Part shown: piece by piece, positions 46,226 to 56,296 of the stretch
How positions within the stretch are numbered: the stretch's first letter is position 1
Layout of the letters: each line of letters starts with the position of its first letter
Assembly (NCBI GenBank): GCA_040752815.1
Contig: JBFMGC010000001.1
Location: forward strand, 122,230 to 186,229
Source: Candidatus Zixiibacteriota bacterium
GTDB taxonomy: Bacteria; Zixibacteria; MSB-5A5; GN15; FEB-12
Reading direction: 5' to 3'
DNA: 64,000 nt
Program-made: the position numbers and the translations under genes
Notes under the pieces: generated by a model
The model's input: the letters and a program-made list of their open reading frames with translations, nothing else
What the model was told of the DNA's origin: nothing
Database searches by the model: none

Positions 46226-49200
46226 TCACAAACACTCCGGCAGCCCCAGCGATGGCCCAGTGATGAATAGGTAGTCGATGAGGATAGTAATATCTCCTAT
46301 TGAGATATCATCACAGGTGACCACACCCGTTGCTGACTGGTTAATATCCGCTTCTTCGAGACAGTTGAGAATCCCGTCGCAAGTCCCGGAGATGAACTTC
46401 GCGTCGATCAAGATTGTAACATCTCCGATAGTCGGCTCGTCATCACCAGATTGGTTAGCGTCGCCGACTCGACCGTTGCAGCAACCAGTTCGAATGGCCA
46501 CAACAAATGGCGACAGCGAGCTGGTGAGGCCGCAAATGACATTATTACTCACATCAGGATAACCGGAGGAAGTGATATCTTCCCAGTCTGATCCCGTATA
46601 GTGCAGTATGGTCAACCCCGCCTCGTCACCAGGCTGCATGTTTGCATCATCATAGGTAATGCACACTTCAATCTGCCCGCTGTAAGTCGCATCGGTCGTG
46701 ATGTAGTAGTACGCAGGTGACTGCAGCGGAGTTATCTGGAGCCCGGTCGGACCCGAGCCAGCGGGTGTCATGACCATCTCTGTGCTGCCAGCGGCTGTAA
46801 CACCGTCGAATGTGAGACTTACGACACTGCCAAGTTCCACGTTCACGTTGCTGCCCTCCGGGGTGGGAGCAGAAAACGTGCACGCGTCACCAACACCGTC
46901 GAAATCGGAATCGTCTTGGCCGGGATTGGCAATCCAGAGACAGTTATCAGCAGGACAGGTATTCGCAGTGTAGGCCGGATCTCCGAATCCGTCCGCGTCG
47001 ATATCTGTGCAGGCGTCACACGAGTTGCCAATGCCATCCGTGTCGGCATCTGTCTGGTCGGGGTTAGGGATAGATGGGCAGTTGTCAGACGGATCGCAAA
47101 TCCCGTCACCGTCCTCATCAGAGGCCGGCTCGATTATCACTGGAACCACGCCGGCATTCTGGTCTGCGACCAGTCGCGAGAGAACAACGGTTCCGTCGGG
47201 ATTGTATCTGACCGTGTCTATTTCGATGTGTTGCGTTTCGCTCAACGGAGCCAGCGAAAACCAGAGCGACGCCAACTGGTACTTGCCCGCCGGGGGGAAG
47301 TAGAGTTCGTCGTACCCAATGTCGACCAGTCCAATGATACCCGATGAGTCGACTTGAGAGATTTGTCGCAGCTCGCCGACATTGGTTATCAGATTATCCG
47401 GGTCAAGTAAGATCGAATCCAGCGTCACGTCTGACGTGCCACAATGGTAGCGAAAAGGAAATGCTAGGCCTTGGTACGATTGAGCAGCGGCTATCCACAG
47501 TTCGACCTCCCATTTGTAGCTGCCCGCCGTTACGTAGGCGTTTCGTATTTCGATGGTATCAAAGTAGGAGATAGGAAATGTACTATCATACCTGGGGAGA
47601 CAATCCAACAACTCAACTTGGCCGCTGTAGAAGAGCGCATAGTTTATCTGCATGACGTCATTGTTAGTTATCCACTTGACGTTGTCGACATCAGCCAATC
47701 TGGCGTGCGGCAACGAGGGATGTGATACGAATAGGTAGTCTATTAACATTGTGACGTCGCCAATTGATACATCATTGGCCCCTCCTTCAGGCCCTCCAGA
47801 GAAATCAACATCGCCACAAGCGCCAAAATCGCAGACGTCTCCCATGCCGTCGCCGTCGCTGTCGGCCTGATCCGCATTTGCATCAGTGGGGCAGTTGTCG
47901 CAGGCATCTCCAATGTCATCAGCGTCTGTATCTGCTTGACTATTGTTGGCTGTTGCTGCGCAGTTGTCGCACAGGTCACCGAAGTAATCTCCGTCCACAT
48001 TAGCTTGGTTTGTATTCGCTACGGTCCCGCAGTTATCGCACGCATCTCCCACGTCGTCCAAGTCACTGTCGGATTGGCCGCTGTTGGCTGCGGTAGGGCA
48101 GTTGTCGCAGGCGTCGCCAAATAAATCTCCGTCGGTATTTGACTGCTCATTGTTGGAGACTGACACGCAATTATCGCATGCATCTCCTACGCCGTCACCG
48201 TCGCTGTCGGCCTGATCGTTGTTCGATACTGTTGGGCAGTTATCGCATACATCACCATATAAATCCCCGTCCGCGTTGGTCTGATTTGCATTTGCAATGG
48301 CCATGCAATTGTCACAGACGTCACCAAAGCCATCGGTGTCCGAATCTGCTTGATCCGCGTTGGCGACCGCAGCACAGTTGTCGCAAACATCTCCTGCGCC
48401 ATCACTATCTGTATCTGCTTGGTCGTTGTTGGACGCTGTCGGGCAGTTATCGCACACATCACCAAAGCTGTCGCCATCCGTATTTGCTTGACTTGCGTTC
48501 GCTACCTCCACGCAGTTGTCGCATGCACTCCCTACGCCATCCGCGTCCTCGTCTGATTGGTCGTTGTTGAACGCTGTCGGACAGTTGTCACACAAATCAC
48601 CGTGGTCATCGCCATCGACATCTGACTGGCTGGTATTGGAAGCACTCGGACAATTGTCACAGGCGTCCCCTACGCCATCAATGTCAGAGTCGGCTTGATC
48701 CGAATTGGCTACCGCAACACAGTTGTCGCAGACATCCCCTTTGTTATCACTATCTGTATCTGCTTGGTCATTGTTAACTGCTGCGGGGCAGTTGTCACAC
48801 AGGTCACCGTAACTGTCGGCGTCAGTGTTGGCTTGAGCGGTATTCACGACATCAGGACAATTATCGCACACGTTCCCGATACCGTCTATGTCGCTGTCCG
48901 CCTGGTCGTTGTTGGACGCTGTCAGGCAGTTATCGCACACGTCACCATAGCTATCGGCGTCGACATTGGACTGTCCGCTATTGGAGGCCGTCGGACAGTT
49001 GTCGCAGAGGTCGCCGACGCCGTCGCTGTCCAAGTCCTCTTGACCAGAGTTCCCGATACCCGGGCAGTTGTCCAAAAGACATGTGTTGGCCGTGTAGCCT
49101 GGGTCACCAAAACCGTCTTGATCTGTATCAGTGCAATCGTCACATGGATCGCCGGCACTATCGGCGTCAGCGTCCGATTGAGTGCTGTTACTTACTTGAG

Positions 49201-51409
49201 GGCAGTTGTCGCAAACGTCACCGACCCCATCCGCGTCCTGATTGCTCTGGTTAGAATTGGATACCGTTGGGCAGTTGTCCCAGTAGTTGGAAATCCCATC
49301 TCCATCAGTGTCAGGACCTGTTTCACCCCAAAGCGCAAAGAACGCTGAAGGCGTACCTCCAGCGGTTTTAAAGTCACCGCCGGCCACCAAACTCGTGTCA
49401 TAGACTGCCAGAGCGCGGGGCCCAGCTACATAACCCGTGCCTGATAGCCCAGCGCCTACGGGCGACCATGTGGTGCCATCCCAAGCCGCGACATTAGCAG
49501 CGGAAACAGGGCTTCCATGGTCGATAGCGCTGAACCGACCACCGATAATAAGTCTGCTATTGTATACGGCAAAGCACCGTAAGAAATCCCCCGAGACGTT
49601 ACCGATTGACTGCCATGATGAACCGTCCCACCTGGCCAGGTTCCGCGAGCGCACCGTTCCCGCAGAGTCAAACTGGCCCCCGGCCACCAAGGAGTTGTCG
49701 TGTACACTCAGGGTGTACACTATCGCGTATCCCGCATAACCTGTGATACCTGCACCCAGTGGTCGCCATGAGGATCCGTCCCAGGCGGCAATGTTCTTGC
49801 ACGCGACTCCACCCGCTGAGTCGAACGTGCCGCCTGCAATCAGGAGGTCTTCATACAAGGCGAGAGCATGCACTTCGGCATATCCGGTGCCGTAGTCCTT
49901 TGCCATTCCGGAGCCCAAGGGCGACCAGGCTATCCCATTCCAAGTAGCGGTTCGGTTCGCAGGCATCCCTCCGGCTGTCGTGAAACCTCCACCCACGACA
50001 AGGCTTCCATTATAGACGATCATCGAGTATATGGGGGCCCATCCCCAATCGTTATTGCTGAATTGAGCCCAGGAATTGCCGTTCCAAACTGCGATTCGGT
50101 TTGCGGGTACTCCGCCCGCAGTTGTGAATCCTCCGCTAACAATAAGGCTGTCACCATACACAGCCAATGAATGTACCTCCCCGTTTACACCGTCCCCCAG
50201 TGACGACCATGCCGTACCATCCCATGCGGCGATTCGATTCGCGGTTTCGCTTCCAGCCGCCGTGAAAAGCCCTCCCGCAACGAGCTTGTTGTCGTAAACG
50301 GTCACAGCGTTTATCACATTACTGACGCCCATGCCCGGCTGGCTGACCAATGATGACCACGACGTGCCATTCCACGCCGCTATTCCTTTGGCAGCAATGT
50401 TACCAGCCGCGGAAAACCCCCCCGCTACTATCAGTGTGTCATCAGAAACCAGCAGAGCATAAACACGGTCGTTGGTACCACCGTCGACCTCTGACCAGAC
50501 TGTTCCGTCCCAAGCGGCCAGACCATTGGCAGCATTACCACCTGCCTGAGTGAAATCGCCGCCAGCGATCAGTTTGCTGTCGTAAACCGCAAGGGAGTGT
50601 ACCCAATAGTTCATTCCGTCACCCAATGGCGACCAGGAAACCCCGTTCCACGATGCAACTCTGCTGGCCCCGACTCCGCCCGCGTTGCTAAACCCCCCTC
50701 CCGCTACCAATTCGTTTCCGAAAACAGTTAGGCTTTGGACGACCCAGTCCACACCACCTCCCAGAGTCGACCAGGACACTCCGTCCCAGGCTGCAATCCA
50801 GTTTATCGATGCTCCACCGGCGTTGCTAAAATCTCCTCCCGCGATCAACTTGTTATCGTACACAGCTAGCGCGTAAACCCCACTGTCCATTCCTTGTCCG
50901 AGCGTCGACCACGAGTCGCCATCCCATGAGGCGATACTGTGTGCCGTGACTTCACCGACCGACGAAAACCACCCTCCGGCAACCAAATTGCCTCCATAGG
51001 TAGCGAGAGCATGAACCTGGCCATCAAAAGCTCCCGACCCCAGAGTGCTCCACGAGGTACCGTCCCACGCGGCAATTCTGCCTGCTGGAATACCGTCTGC
51101 GCTGTCAAACGAGCCTGCCACAATTAGTTTGTCGTTGTAGACTCCGAGTGCGTTGACTTGTCCGTTCACACCGGAACCTAACGACGACCAAACACTCCCG
51201 TCCCAAGCGGCTATGTTACGAACAATGCTGTCCCCAGCAATCGTAAACCGACCACCAACCATAAGGCGACCATTGTAGGCAGTCAGTGCAGCCGCAGATC
51301 CGTCGATTCCCGGTAGGTGAAAGCCGCTGGCCCATTCGCCTGCGTCTGCAGCGCTCGGCAGAAACGCCGCTGTTAATACAAGCATAATCTGGATTACTTG
51401 TCGCCACAT
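46226..51409 (-). CDS. giant secreted repeat protein: propeller repeats, 20+ type 3 repeats, dockerin-like tail
   Basis: A 1,727-residue exported protein with signal LVLTAAFLPSAADAG. Residues ~30-690 are about fifteen repeats of ~45 residues (NRIAAWDGTAWSSLGDGVNG, LIVAGGFxxAGG), forming one or more propellers. Residues ~700-1,190 are about 20 tandem 23-residue thrombospondin type 3 repeats (DNCPTASNNDQADTDSDGAG). A dockerin-like module, a ~150-residue beta domain (VTAGSYKWEVELWIAAAQ) and further type 3 repeats follow. The end is the standard double dockerin-like tail ([20 protein letters not shown]). Calcium would stiffen the type 3 region into a rod. Probably a surface or released scaffold protein. 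Confidence 0.8.
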   Translation of the reverse strand: MWRQVIQIMLVLTAAFLPSAADAGEWASGFHLPGIDGSAAALTAYNGRLMVGGRFTIAGDSIVRNIAAWDGSVWSSLGSGVNGQVNALGVYNDKLIVAGSFDSADGIPAGRIAAWDGTSWSTLGSGAFDGQVHALATYGGNLVAGGWFSSVGEVTAHSIASWDGDSWSTLGQGMDSGVYALAVYDNKLIAGGDFSNAGGASINWIAAWDGVSWSTLGGGVDWVVQSLTVFGNELVAGGGFSNAGGVGASRVASWNGVSWSPLGDGMNYWVHSLAVYDSKLIAGGDFTQAGGNAANGLAAWDGTVWSEVDGGTNDRVYALLVSDDTLIVAGGFSAAGNIAAKGIAAWNGTSWSSLVSQPGMGVSNVINAVTVYDNKLVAGGLFTAAGSETANRIAAWDGTAWSSLGDGVNGEVHSLAVYGDSLIVSGGFTTAGGVPANRIAVWNGNSWAQFSNNDWGWAPIYSMIVYNGSLVVGGGFTTAGGMPANRTATWNGIAWSPLGSGMAKDYGTGYAEVHALALYEDLLIAGGTFDSAGGVACKNIAAWDGSSWRPLGAGITGYAGYAIVYTLSVHDNSLVAGGQFDSAGTVRSRNLARWDGSSWQSIGNVSGDFLRCFAVYNSRLIIGGRFSAIDHGSPVSAANVAAWDGTTWSPVGAGLSGTGYVAGPRALAVYDTSLVAGGDFKTAGGTPSAFFALWGETGPDTDGDGISNYWDNCPTVSNSNQSNQDADGVGDVCDNCPQVSNSTQSDADADSAGDPCDDCTDTDQDGFGDPGYTANTCLLDNCPGIGNSGQEDLDSDGVGDLCDNCPTASNSGQSNVDADSYGDVCDNCLTASNNDQADSDIDGIGNVCDNCPDVVNTAQANTDADSYGDLCDNCPAAVNNDQADTDSDNKGDVCDNCVAVANSDQADSDIDGVGDACDNCPSASNTSQSDVDGDDHGDLCDNCPTAFNNDQSDEDADGVGSACDNCVEVANASQANTDGDSFGDVCDNCPTASNNDQADTDSDGAGDVCDNCAAVANADQADSDTDGFGDVCDNCMAIANANQTNADGDLYGDVCDNCPTVSNNDQADSDGDGVGDACDNCVSVSNNEQSNTDGDLFGDACDNCPTAANSGQSDSDLDDVGDACDNCGTVANTNQANVDGDYFGDLCDNCAATANNSQADTDADDIGDACDNCPTDANADQADSDGDGMGDVCDFGACGDVDFSGGPEGGANDVSIGDVTMLIDYLFVSHPSLPHARLADVDNVKWITNNDVMQINYALFYSGQVELLDCLPRYDSTFPISYFDTIEIRNAYVTAGSYKWEVELWIAAAQSYQGLAFPFRYHCGTSDVTLDSILLDPDNLITNVGELRQISQVDSSGIIGLVDIGYDELYFPPAGKYQLASLWFSLAPLSETQHIEIDTVRYNPDGTVVLSRLVADQNAGVVPVIIEPASDEDGDGICDPSDNCPSIPNPDQTDADTDGIGNSCDACTDIDADGFGDPAYTANTCPADNCLWIANPGQDDSDFDGVGDACTFSAPTPEGSNVNVELGSVVSLTFDGVTAAGSTEMVMTPAGSGPTGLQITPLQSPAYYYITTDATYSGQIEVCITYDDANMQPGDEAGLTILHYTGSDWEDITSSGYPDVSNNVICGLTSSLSPFVVAIRTGCCNGRVGDANQSGDDEPTIGDVTILIDAKFISGTCDGILNCLEEADINQSATGVVTCDDISIGDITILIDYLFITGPSLGLPECL
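47829..49312 (-). repeat. coding tandem repeats of about 69 bp
   Basis: About 20 in-frame units encode DNCP..NNDQADTDxDGxGDxC. Even neighbouring copies differ at many third codon positions, so the array is old rather than freshly amplified. Not a CRISPR array. Confidence 0.8.
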
Positions 51410-51460
51410 CGCATTCTCCTATCGAATAGAGAATCCTAAGTCACAGGGTAGCTCCTGCCC

Positions 51461-54400
51461 CTATTCACATCCCACCATGAATTGTGCGCCGGAGATGAAG
51501 AGGTGGTCGATCATGACAGTTACGTCGCCGATGGTGATATTGCAGGTGGCGTTTACGTCTCCGACTCGCGGCGGCACAATCGGCGTGCCGGTCAGGAAGA
51601 GATGATCGATCATCAGGGTGATGTCGCCAATCGTAACATCATGCGTGTGGTTTACATCACCCAGCGTCCAGGTCCAAAAATCGGATGGCACAGACGTGCT
51701 GAACAGGCCGCCCTCGTCCTTTGCCTTCACTCGCCACCAATAGGGCGTATCAAAAGACAACGAGTCTGCCAACGTGTATGAGGTGTCGGTTAGATTGTCG
51801 AACGGCACCACCAGCGTGAAGTTCTCATTCAAGGAAAGCTCCAAACGATACTTAACCTCATCAAATGGGTCAGGATCAGTCACCTCCGTCCAGGTGAAAG
51901 CGGGTAGCATGTCATACAGAATCAAATCCTCACCTATGGGCGCGATTACTTGAGGCGTGCCTGGGGGTTCAGGAAAACTGTTGACCGCGAAAAACCAGTA
52001 GGTCGACCAGTCGGAGAATTCAAACCCGTCCCAGGCTCGACACCGCCAAAAGTAGTATTCGTTCTCCGACAGCGATTCACTCACGGTCCAGCCGGTGGAA
52101 TCGGGCGATTCCTCCACCATTCCACTCAGCTCAACCGGAGCATAGGGGTGTTGTATAGCGTAGATTTCAAACTCGTATGCTATTTCGTCTCTTTCCAGAT
52201 CAGTAGAATTTGTGATGTAGAGAGTCGGCTGATGCCCCAACACAGAGCCACTCTTTGGAGAAGCGACGGATGGTGTGGTCGGCAATGAGTTCATGCGAAA
52301 CTCTGTATAGTACGGACTCATCCACTGCCCGTTGTCGCCAAGCCGCAGTCTGACGAGGTAAGTGGTACCATCAACGAGCGGCGCGCCAGCATATTGCACA
52401 GACGGCTCATCTGTAGTAATGCTCCCGGACTCCCAAATTTCTGCGAACGACCAATCTGCGACAGTTCCAAGCTTTATCTCTGCTCGCGTCTGTACGAAAC
52501 CATTCTCACTCGAGTACTCCCACACAAACTGAGGTGCGTGGTCCACGACGTTCGACAGACCGATCTCCCCAGCGATCGACCATCCTCTTATGAAACAAGC
52601 CTCACATGCATCCCCGATTCCATCACCATCCGAATCAGTCTGGTCCGGGTTGAAAGCAGTTGGACAATTATCGACCACATCAAGTTCTCCATCTCCATCT
52701 GAGTCTTCGGATAACTGTGCAACAGAAGCATCTCCCTGCCCCCTACCCGTAATATAAACTAGTCCATTTGGACCAACAGCAATGCCCATTCCCATATCTC
52801 CGCTGGCATCTCCCAAGTACGTGCTGTACACCAACGTATTATCGAAACCTGAGAACTCAGTTACAAAGAAGTTAGAGGGTCCGTAGAGCGTAGACTGGTA
52901 GGGTCTAAGAAGTGGGAAGTTTACCGATTGAGTGTAACCAGCAACATACACATTGCCACGGGAATCGATTGCGAGGCATTCTCCGTTATCTCCTCCTGAT
53001 CCTCCGAGATAGGTGCTGTAAACCAGGCCACTACCGGCGGAATCAAACCTTGCCAGGAATGCATCATCGAAGCCGCCTGCATGGGCGTATTGATGAGCGT
53101 TCCTTGTAGGAAGGTCAGCCGAACGAGTAGTACCCACAACAGACACGTTGTAGTTGCTGTCAACGCCGATATCTCTGCCCCCGCAATCTTGGGAACTTCC
53201 TCCGATATATGTACTGTATACAATATCGCTTCCAGAGCTATTCAACTTTGTCACGAAGGCGTCCTGCCCGCCATCGCAGGTAGATTGGAATGCATTCTTG
53301 GTTGGAAAATCTAGTGACGAGGTGATACCAGTGACATAAGTGTTGCCGTACTGGTCAACTGCGATTCCCATGCCCTCGTCAGTACCGTTTCCTCCAAGGT
53401 AGGTGCTGTAAGCTAGGGCATCACCAGATGCGATTATTTTGGCTAGGAACGCATCACCATTTCCATTTGTGCTGTTCTGATATGCTCCCTCGATGGGGAA
53501 ATTCTCCGACGCCGTATACCCGACAATGTAAGCATTGTAAGTGGCGTCCAACGCAATATCCCAACAGTATTCGGGTTGATCCCCACCGATGTATGTACTG
53601 TAGACCAAGGTGTTTCCCAAATCACTGAGTTTAGCCACAAAGCCATCCAAGGTGCCTCCACTGAATGGCTGCAGGGCATCCATTACCGGAAAGTCAGCTG
53701 ACTCAGTGTAGCCAACAATATATGCGTTACCGCCGTTATCAACGGCAATCTCGCCAACGTTTTCTTCACCACTGCCTCCTATGTAAGTACTGTAAAGAAC
53801 ACCATCTCCCGCGGCATTGAGCTTGGTGACGAACGCGTCTCCCTCCGTCCCATAGACTGTCTGAAAAGCGAGCAATGTCGGAAAATCTGCCGAGTAAGTG
53901 TACCCAGACACATAGGCGTTGCCCAAGATATCTACACCAATTGCGCAACCGGCTTCAACATCGCTTCCGCCAACGTAGGAGCGGTAGGTAAGGATTGGAT
54001 CTATAATCAGAGGAAGGTCTGCATTGTAGTTGGGGGCCAGTTGAAAACCGAAAGTGCAGCTATCCACCAAAACAAATTGAGCGGGAATCGATTTGCGGCA
54101 GCCGTCAACTTTTTGGTAAACTACTGGTTTTTGCTCAGAGACTTCTCCCCATTCTGTCACAACAACCAAATCACCACTTGTTTCAACCGAAATACACCTC
54201 ACTCCTGAGTATTGGACCTTGATTTGTGAGGGATCAGCTCCCGGACTTACCTGAAAATCGTACTCTAATCCATCACCATTGCCGAAATAGGTGAGGTCGA
54301 TTCCCGAATAGACCTCTCTTAGGACTATCGCGTCGTAGTTTGATACACCCTTGCGCCAATTACCTTGGTCGTTTCCGAGGAAGAAGTTGCACTTGTATTC

Positions 54401-54841
54401 CAGCTCTTTGGTGCCGAACACTGTTGAAGCAGGATTGGCACCCAGCAGCGAAGCCTTAATCAAGAAAGTCTGTGCCTCATTAGGCCCACGCTGTATGCCA
54501 TTGGTTCCAGGTTCAGACCATGGGCCACTGGGCGTTCCGGTGCCCGAAGATACCCTACGCTTAACTTGGTGATATACTCCACTTCTAGTGAACCACACCG
54601 TCTCCATTCCGGTGCAAGCCCGAAACAATATGCTGTCCGGCCACTGACCCTCGTTCTTCGTGAACGCCAGAGGCATGTTCGCGAGGCGTTCCATAACACG
54701 GGCAAAGGCCGGATTCTCATTCGTGTTGCCCACACCAATTTCTGGCTGTGACGAAGCTGGTGGCGTGGGCACATTTATCGTCGTGGCATACGACACCCCC
54801 GCCACCAATACAACTACTACTGGAATCAGGAGCCGGGCCAC
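51461..54841 (-). CDS. secreted SBBP-repeat propeller protein with FN3 and dockerin-like modules
   Basis: A 1,126-residue exported protein. GTG 54841 after AGGTGG is chosen since an earlier TTG lies too close to the predicted transcription start; the signal is ARLLIPVVVVLVAGVSYA. The N-terminus FTKNEGQWPDSILF is the domain that usually precedes SBBP propellers. About nine SBBP repeats follow (GDAFVTKLNAAGDGVLYSTY, GNAYIVGYTESADFP). Next come one thrombospondin type 3 repeat, fibronectin III-like domains (LPTTPSVASPKSGSVLG) and two dockerin-like modules (VTIGDITLMIDHLFLTG, ITIGDVTVMIDHLFISG) at the C-terminus. Surface-exposed, role unknown. Confidence 0.82.
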   Translation of the reverse strand: MARLLIPVVVVLVAGVSYATTINVPTPPASSQPEIGVGNTNENPAFARVMERLANMPLAFTKNEGQWPDSILFRACTGMETVWFTRSGVYHQVKRRVSSGTGTPSGPWSEPGTNGIQRGPNEAQTFLIKASLLGANPASTVFGTKELEYKCNFFLGNDQGNWRKGVSNYDAIVLREVYSGIDLTYFGNGDGLEYDFQVSPGADPSQIKVQYSGVRCISVETSGDLVVVTEWGEVSEQKPVVYQKVDGCRKSIPAQFVLVDSCTFGFQLAPNYNADLPLIIDPILTYRSYVGGSDVEAGCAIGVDILGNAYVSGYTYSADFPTLLAFQTVYGTEGDAFVTKLNAAGDGVLYSTYIGGSGEENVGEIAVDNGGNAYIVGYTESADFPVMDALQPFSGGTLDGFVAKLSDLGNTLVYSTYIGGDQPEYCWDIALDATYNAYIVGYTASENFPIEGAYQNSTNGNGDAFLAKIIASGDALAYSTYLGGNGTDEGMGIAVDQYGNTYVTGITSSLDFPTKNAFQSTCDGGQDAFVTKLNSSGSDIVYSTYIGGSSQDCGGRDIGVDSNYNVSVVGTTRSADLPTRNAHQYAHAGGFDDAFLARFDSAGSGLVYSTYLGGSGGDNGECLAIDSRGNVYVAGYTQSVNFPLLRPYQSTLYGPSNFFVTEFSGFDNTLVYSTYLGDASGDMGMGIAVGPNGLVYITGRGQGDASVAQLSEDSDGDGELDVVDNCPTAFNPDQTDSDGDGIGDACEACFIRGWSIAGEIGLSNVVDHAPQFVWEYSSENGFVQTRAEIKLGTVADWSFAEIWESGSITTDEPSVQYAGAPLVDGTTYLVRLRLGDNGQWMSPYYTEFRMNSLPTTPSVASPKSGSVLGHQPTLYITNSTDLERDEIAYEFEIYAIQHPYAPVELSGMVEESPDSTGWTVSESLSENEYYFWRCRAWDGFEFSDWSTYWFFAVNSFPEPPGTPQVIAPIGEDLILYDMLPAFTWTEVTDPDPFDEVKYRLELSLNENFTLVVPFDNLTDTSYTLADSLSFDTPYWWRVKAKDEGGLFSTSVPSDFWTWTLGDVNHTHDVTIGDITLMIDHLFLTGTPIVPPRVGDVNATCNITIGDVTVMIDHLFISGAQFMVGCE

Positions 54842-54882
54842 ATCGCCACCTTTGCTTCGCGTTATCAGTATGTACGACAACT

Positions 54883-54911
54883 ACTATACCCAACCACGAC
54901 AATTCTGTCAA
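54883..54911 (-). promoter_or_regulatory. sigma-70 promoter of the SBBP-repeat gene
   Basis: On the minus strand TTGACA (54911-54906), 17-base spacer, TATAGT (54888-54883). Start expected near 54876, leaving a leader of about 35 bases before GTG 54841. Confidence 0.72.
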
Positions 54912-55221
54912 GGTTTTCTTACGGCGTGATCTGCGCCCTATGGCAGTGGTAATTGCGGAAGGCTGCGTGCGATAGTCACTCGCAGGCTTTGTTCGTTTTC
55001 AAAGTCTTGGTCAATTGCCCACAGCATGGGACCCGCTTTTTGCAGAACCGTATTGCGCGGGATCGTCCGTTTTGTGTAAGAAGCAGGGACCGTATTCTAA
55101 TGCCGGGGCCCCGTTTTCTTCCCCCGTACCCCCCACACAACCGGCGCGCCGCCGCGAGCAGGCATCTATCGCACCTCAAACAGCGTTCCAATTACGGCCA
55201 ACCAACACACAAATACCTGGC

Positions 55222-55250
55222 TATTATTTGCATTACTTATGTAAATAATA
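55222..55250 (+). promoter_or_regulatory. inverted repeat next to the -35 box, candidate operator
   Basis: TATTATTT and AAATAATA form a perfect eight-base inverted repeat with a 13-base spacer, ending two bases before the -35 hexamer at 55252. The ribbon-helix-helix protein at 57947 is a possible ligand. Confidence 0.5.
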
Positions 55251-55251
55251 C

Positions 55252-55280
55252 TTGACAAATGCCGACACATCTTCTATAAT
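55252..55280 (+). promoter_or_regulatory. perfect-consensus sigma-70 promoter of the mobile element
   Basis: TTGACA (55252-55257), 17-base spacer, TATAAT (55275-55280). Start near 55287 and leader of about 32 bases with GGAG before ATG 55319. Such a strong promoter would need repression, which fits the adjacent inverted repeat. Confidence 0.85.
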
Positions 55281-55318
55281 ACGTTCGCAACAAACAACCC
55301 TCAAACAATGGAGTAACC

Positions 55319-56194
55319 ATGGACCTGTATCAAACAATGACTGACAAGATTGTCGCCCTGCTCGAACGCGGCACCGTCCCCTGGCATCGGCCCTGGACCG
55401 TCTCCGGGCCGGAAGGTCTGCCGAAAAACCTGGTCTTCCGGCAGCCGTACCGGGGAATCAATGTCTTTATCCTGATGGCCGGCGGATTCGATTCGCCCTA
55501 CTGGCTGACCTTCAACCAGGCCAAGAAACTTGGCGGCTATGTCAACAAGGGAGAACGGTCGTCAATGGTGGTCTTCTGGAACTGGATTGACAAGGAAACC
55601 GGAGAGTTAGACAGCGAGGGCCACCGGGCGGTTGATCGGATTCCGTTTCTCCGGTACTACAACGTCTTCAACGTGTCGCAGTGCACCTTGCCCGATGGCG
55701 TAGTGCCTGACCTGCCGGAGCGGCCAAGATTCGAGCCGATTTCAGAGTGTGACCGGATAGTTACCGGAATGCCTAATCCACCCGCGATCAATCACAACGG
55801 CGGCAATCGGGCTTACTACCGTCAGGCAACCGATTCGATCCACATACCGGAGCGGCACCGGTTCCCTGAGCAGTCGGAGTATTATGCGACTCTGTTTCAC
55901 GAACTGACCCATGCGACCGGGCATAGTTCGAGACTGAACCGGAAGACTCTGACAGAATACGACGGTTTTGGTGGCCAGAATTACAGTCGGGAAGAACTGG
56001 TAGCCGAGATGGGAGCGGCGTTCCTGTGTGGCATGGCCGGGATTGAGAATCAGACTCTCGACAATGCGGCCAGCTATGTGGCCCACTGGCTGCAAGCCCT
56101 GAAAGCGGACAAGCGGTTGGCGGTCACGGCTGCGGCCCAGGCTCAGAAAGCCGCCGACTATATTCTGAACAACAAAACCCCGGAGGGCAATTAA
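55319..56194 (+). CDS. ArdC-like anti-restriction protein with zincin metallopeptidase domain
   Basis: A 291-residue protein. The first ~125 residues (ERGTVPWHRPW, NLVFRQPYRGINVFIL, YWLTFNQAKKLGGYV) are the single-strand DNA-binding domain of ArdC, found on plasmids and integrative elements. The C-terminal part is a zincin with HELTHATGH near residue 194 and a downstream Glu in EELVAEMGAAFLCG as third ligand. ArdC protects incoming DNA from restriction. First gene of the element, read from a strong promoter and closed by a terminator that overlaps its stop codon. Confidence 0.87.
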   Translation: MDLYQTMTDKIVALLERGTVPWHRPWTVSGPEGLPKNLVFRQPYRGINVFILMAGGFDSPYWLTFNQAKKLGGYVNKGERSSMVVFWNWIDKETGELDSEGHRAVDRIPFLRYYNVFNVSQCTLPDGVVPDLPERPRFEPISECDRIVTGMPNPPAINHNGGNRAYYRQATDSIHIPERHRFPEQSEYYATLFHELTHATGHSSRLNRKTLTEYDGFGGQNYSREELVAEMGAAFLCGMAGIENQTLDNAASYVAHWLQALKADKRLAVTAAAQAQKAADYILNNKTPEGN

Positions 56195-56205
56195 GCCCTC
56201 CGGGG
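56178..56205 (+). terminator. strong hairpin at the end of the ArdC-like gene
   Basis: CCCCGGAGGGC and GCCCTCCGGGG form a perfect eleven-base stem with loop AATTAA, which contains the stop codon. No U run follows. Confidence 0.65.
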
Positions 56206-56296
56206 GCAACAAACAAACCCGTCAAACGACGGATTTATGGACACTCAAAGATAAGTGATGACCCTTTGCCGGTCAAGAACTTATGGAGAATCTCAC

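Larger units (their letters stand above)
54912..55318. other. divergent intergenic region, probable left edge of the mobile element
   Basis: About 400 bases between the minus-strand secreted-protein genes and the plus-strand mobile-element genes. The right end is AT-rich and carries an inverted repeat and promoter; the rest shows C-runs (54,5xx-55,140 area: CCCCCGTACCCCCCAC) and no gene. The integration boundary should lie here, but no attachment-site duplication can be seen within the window. Confidence 0.45.

Noticed and set aside
47829..49312. CRISPR-like regular spacing of repeats
   Set aside because: Units are contiguous, in frame and encode calcium-binding type 3 repeats; there are no spacers.
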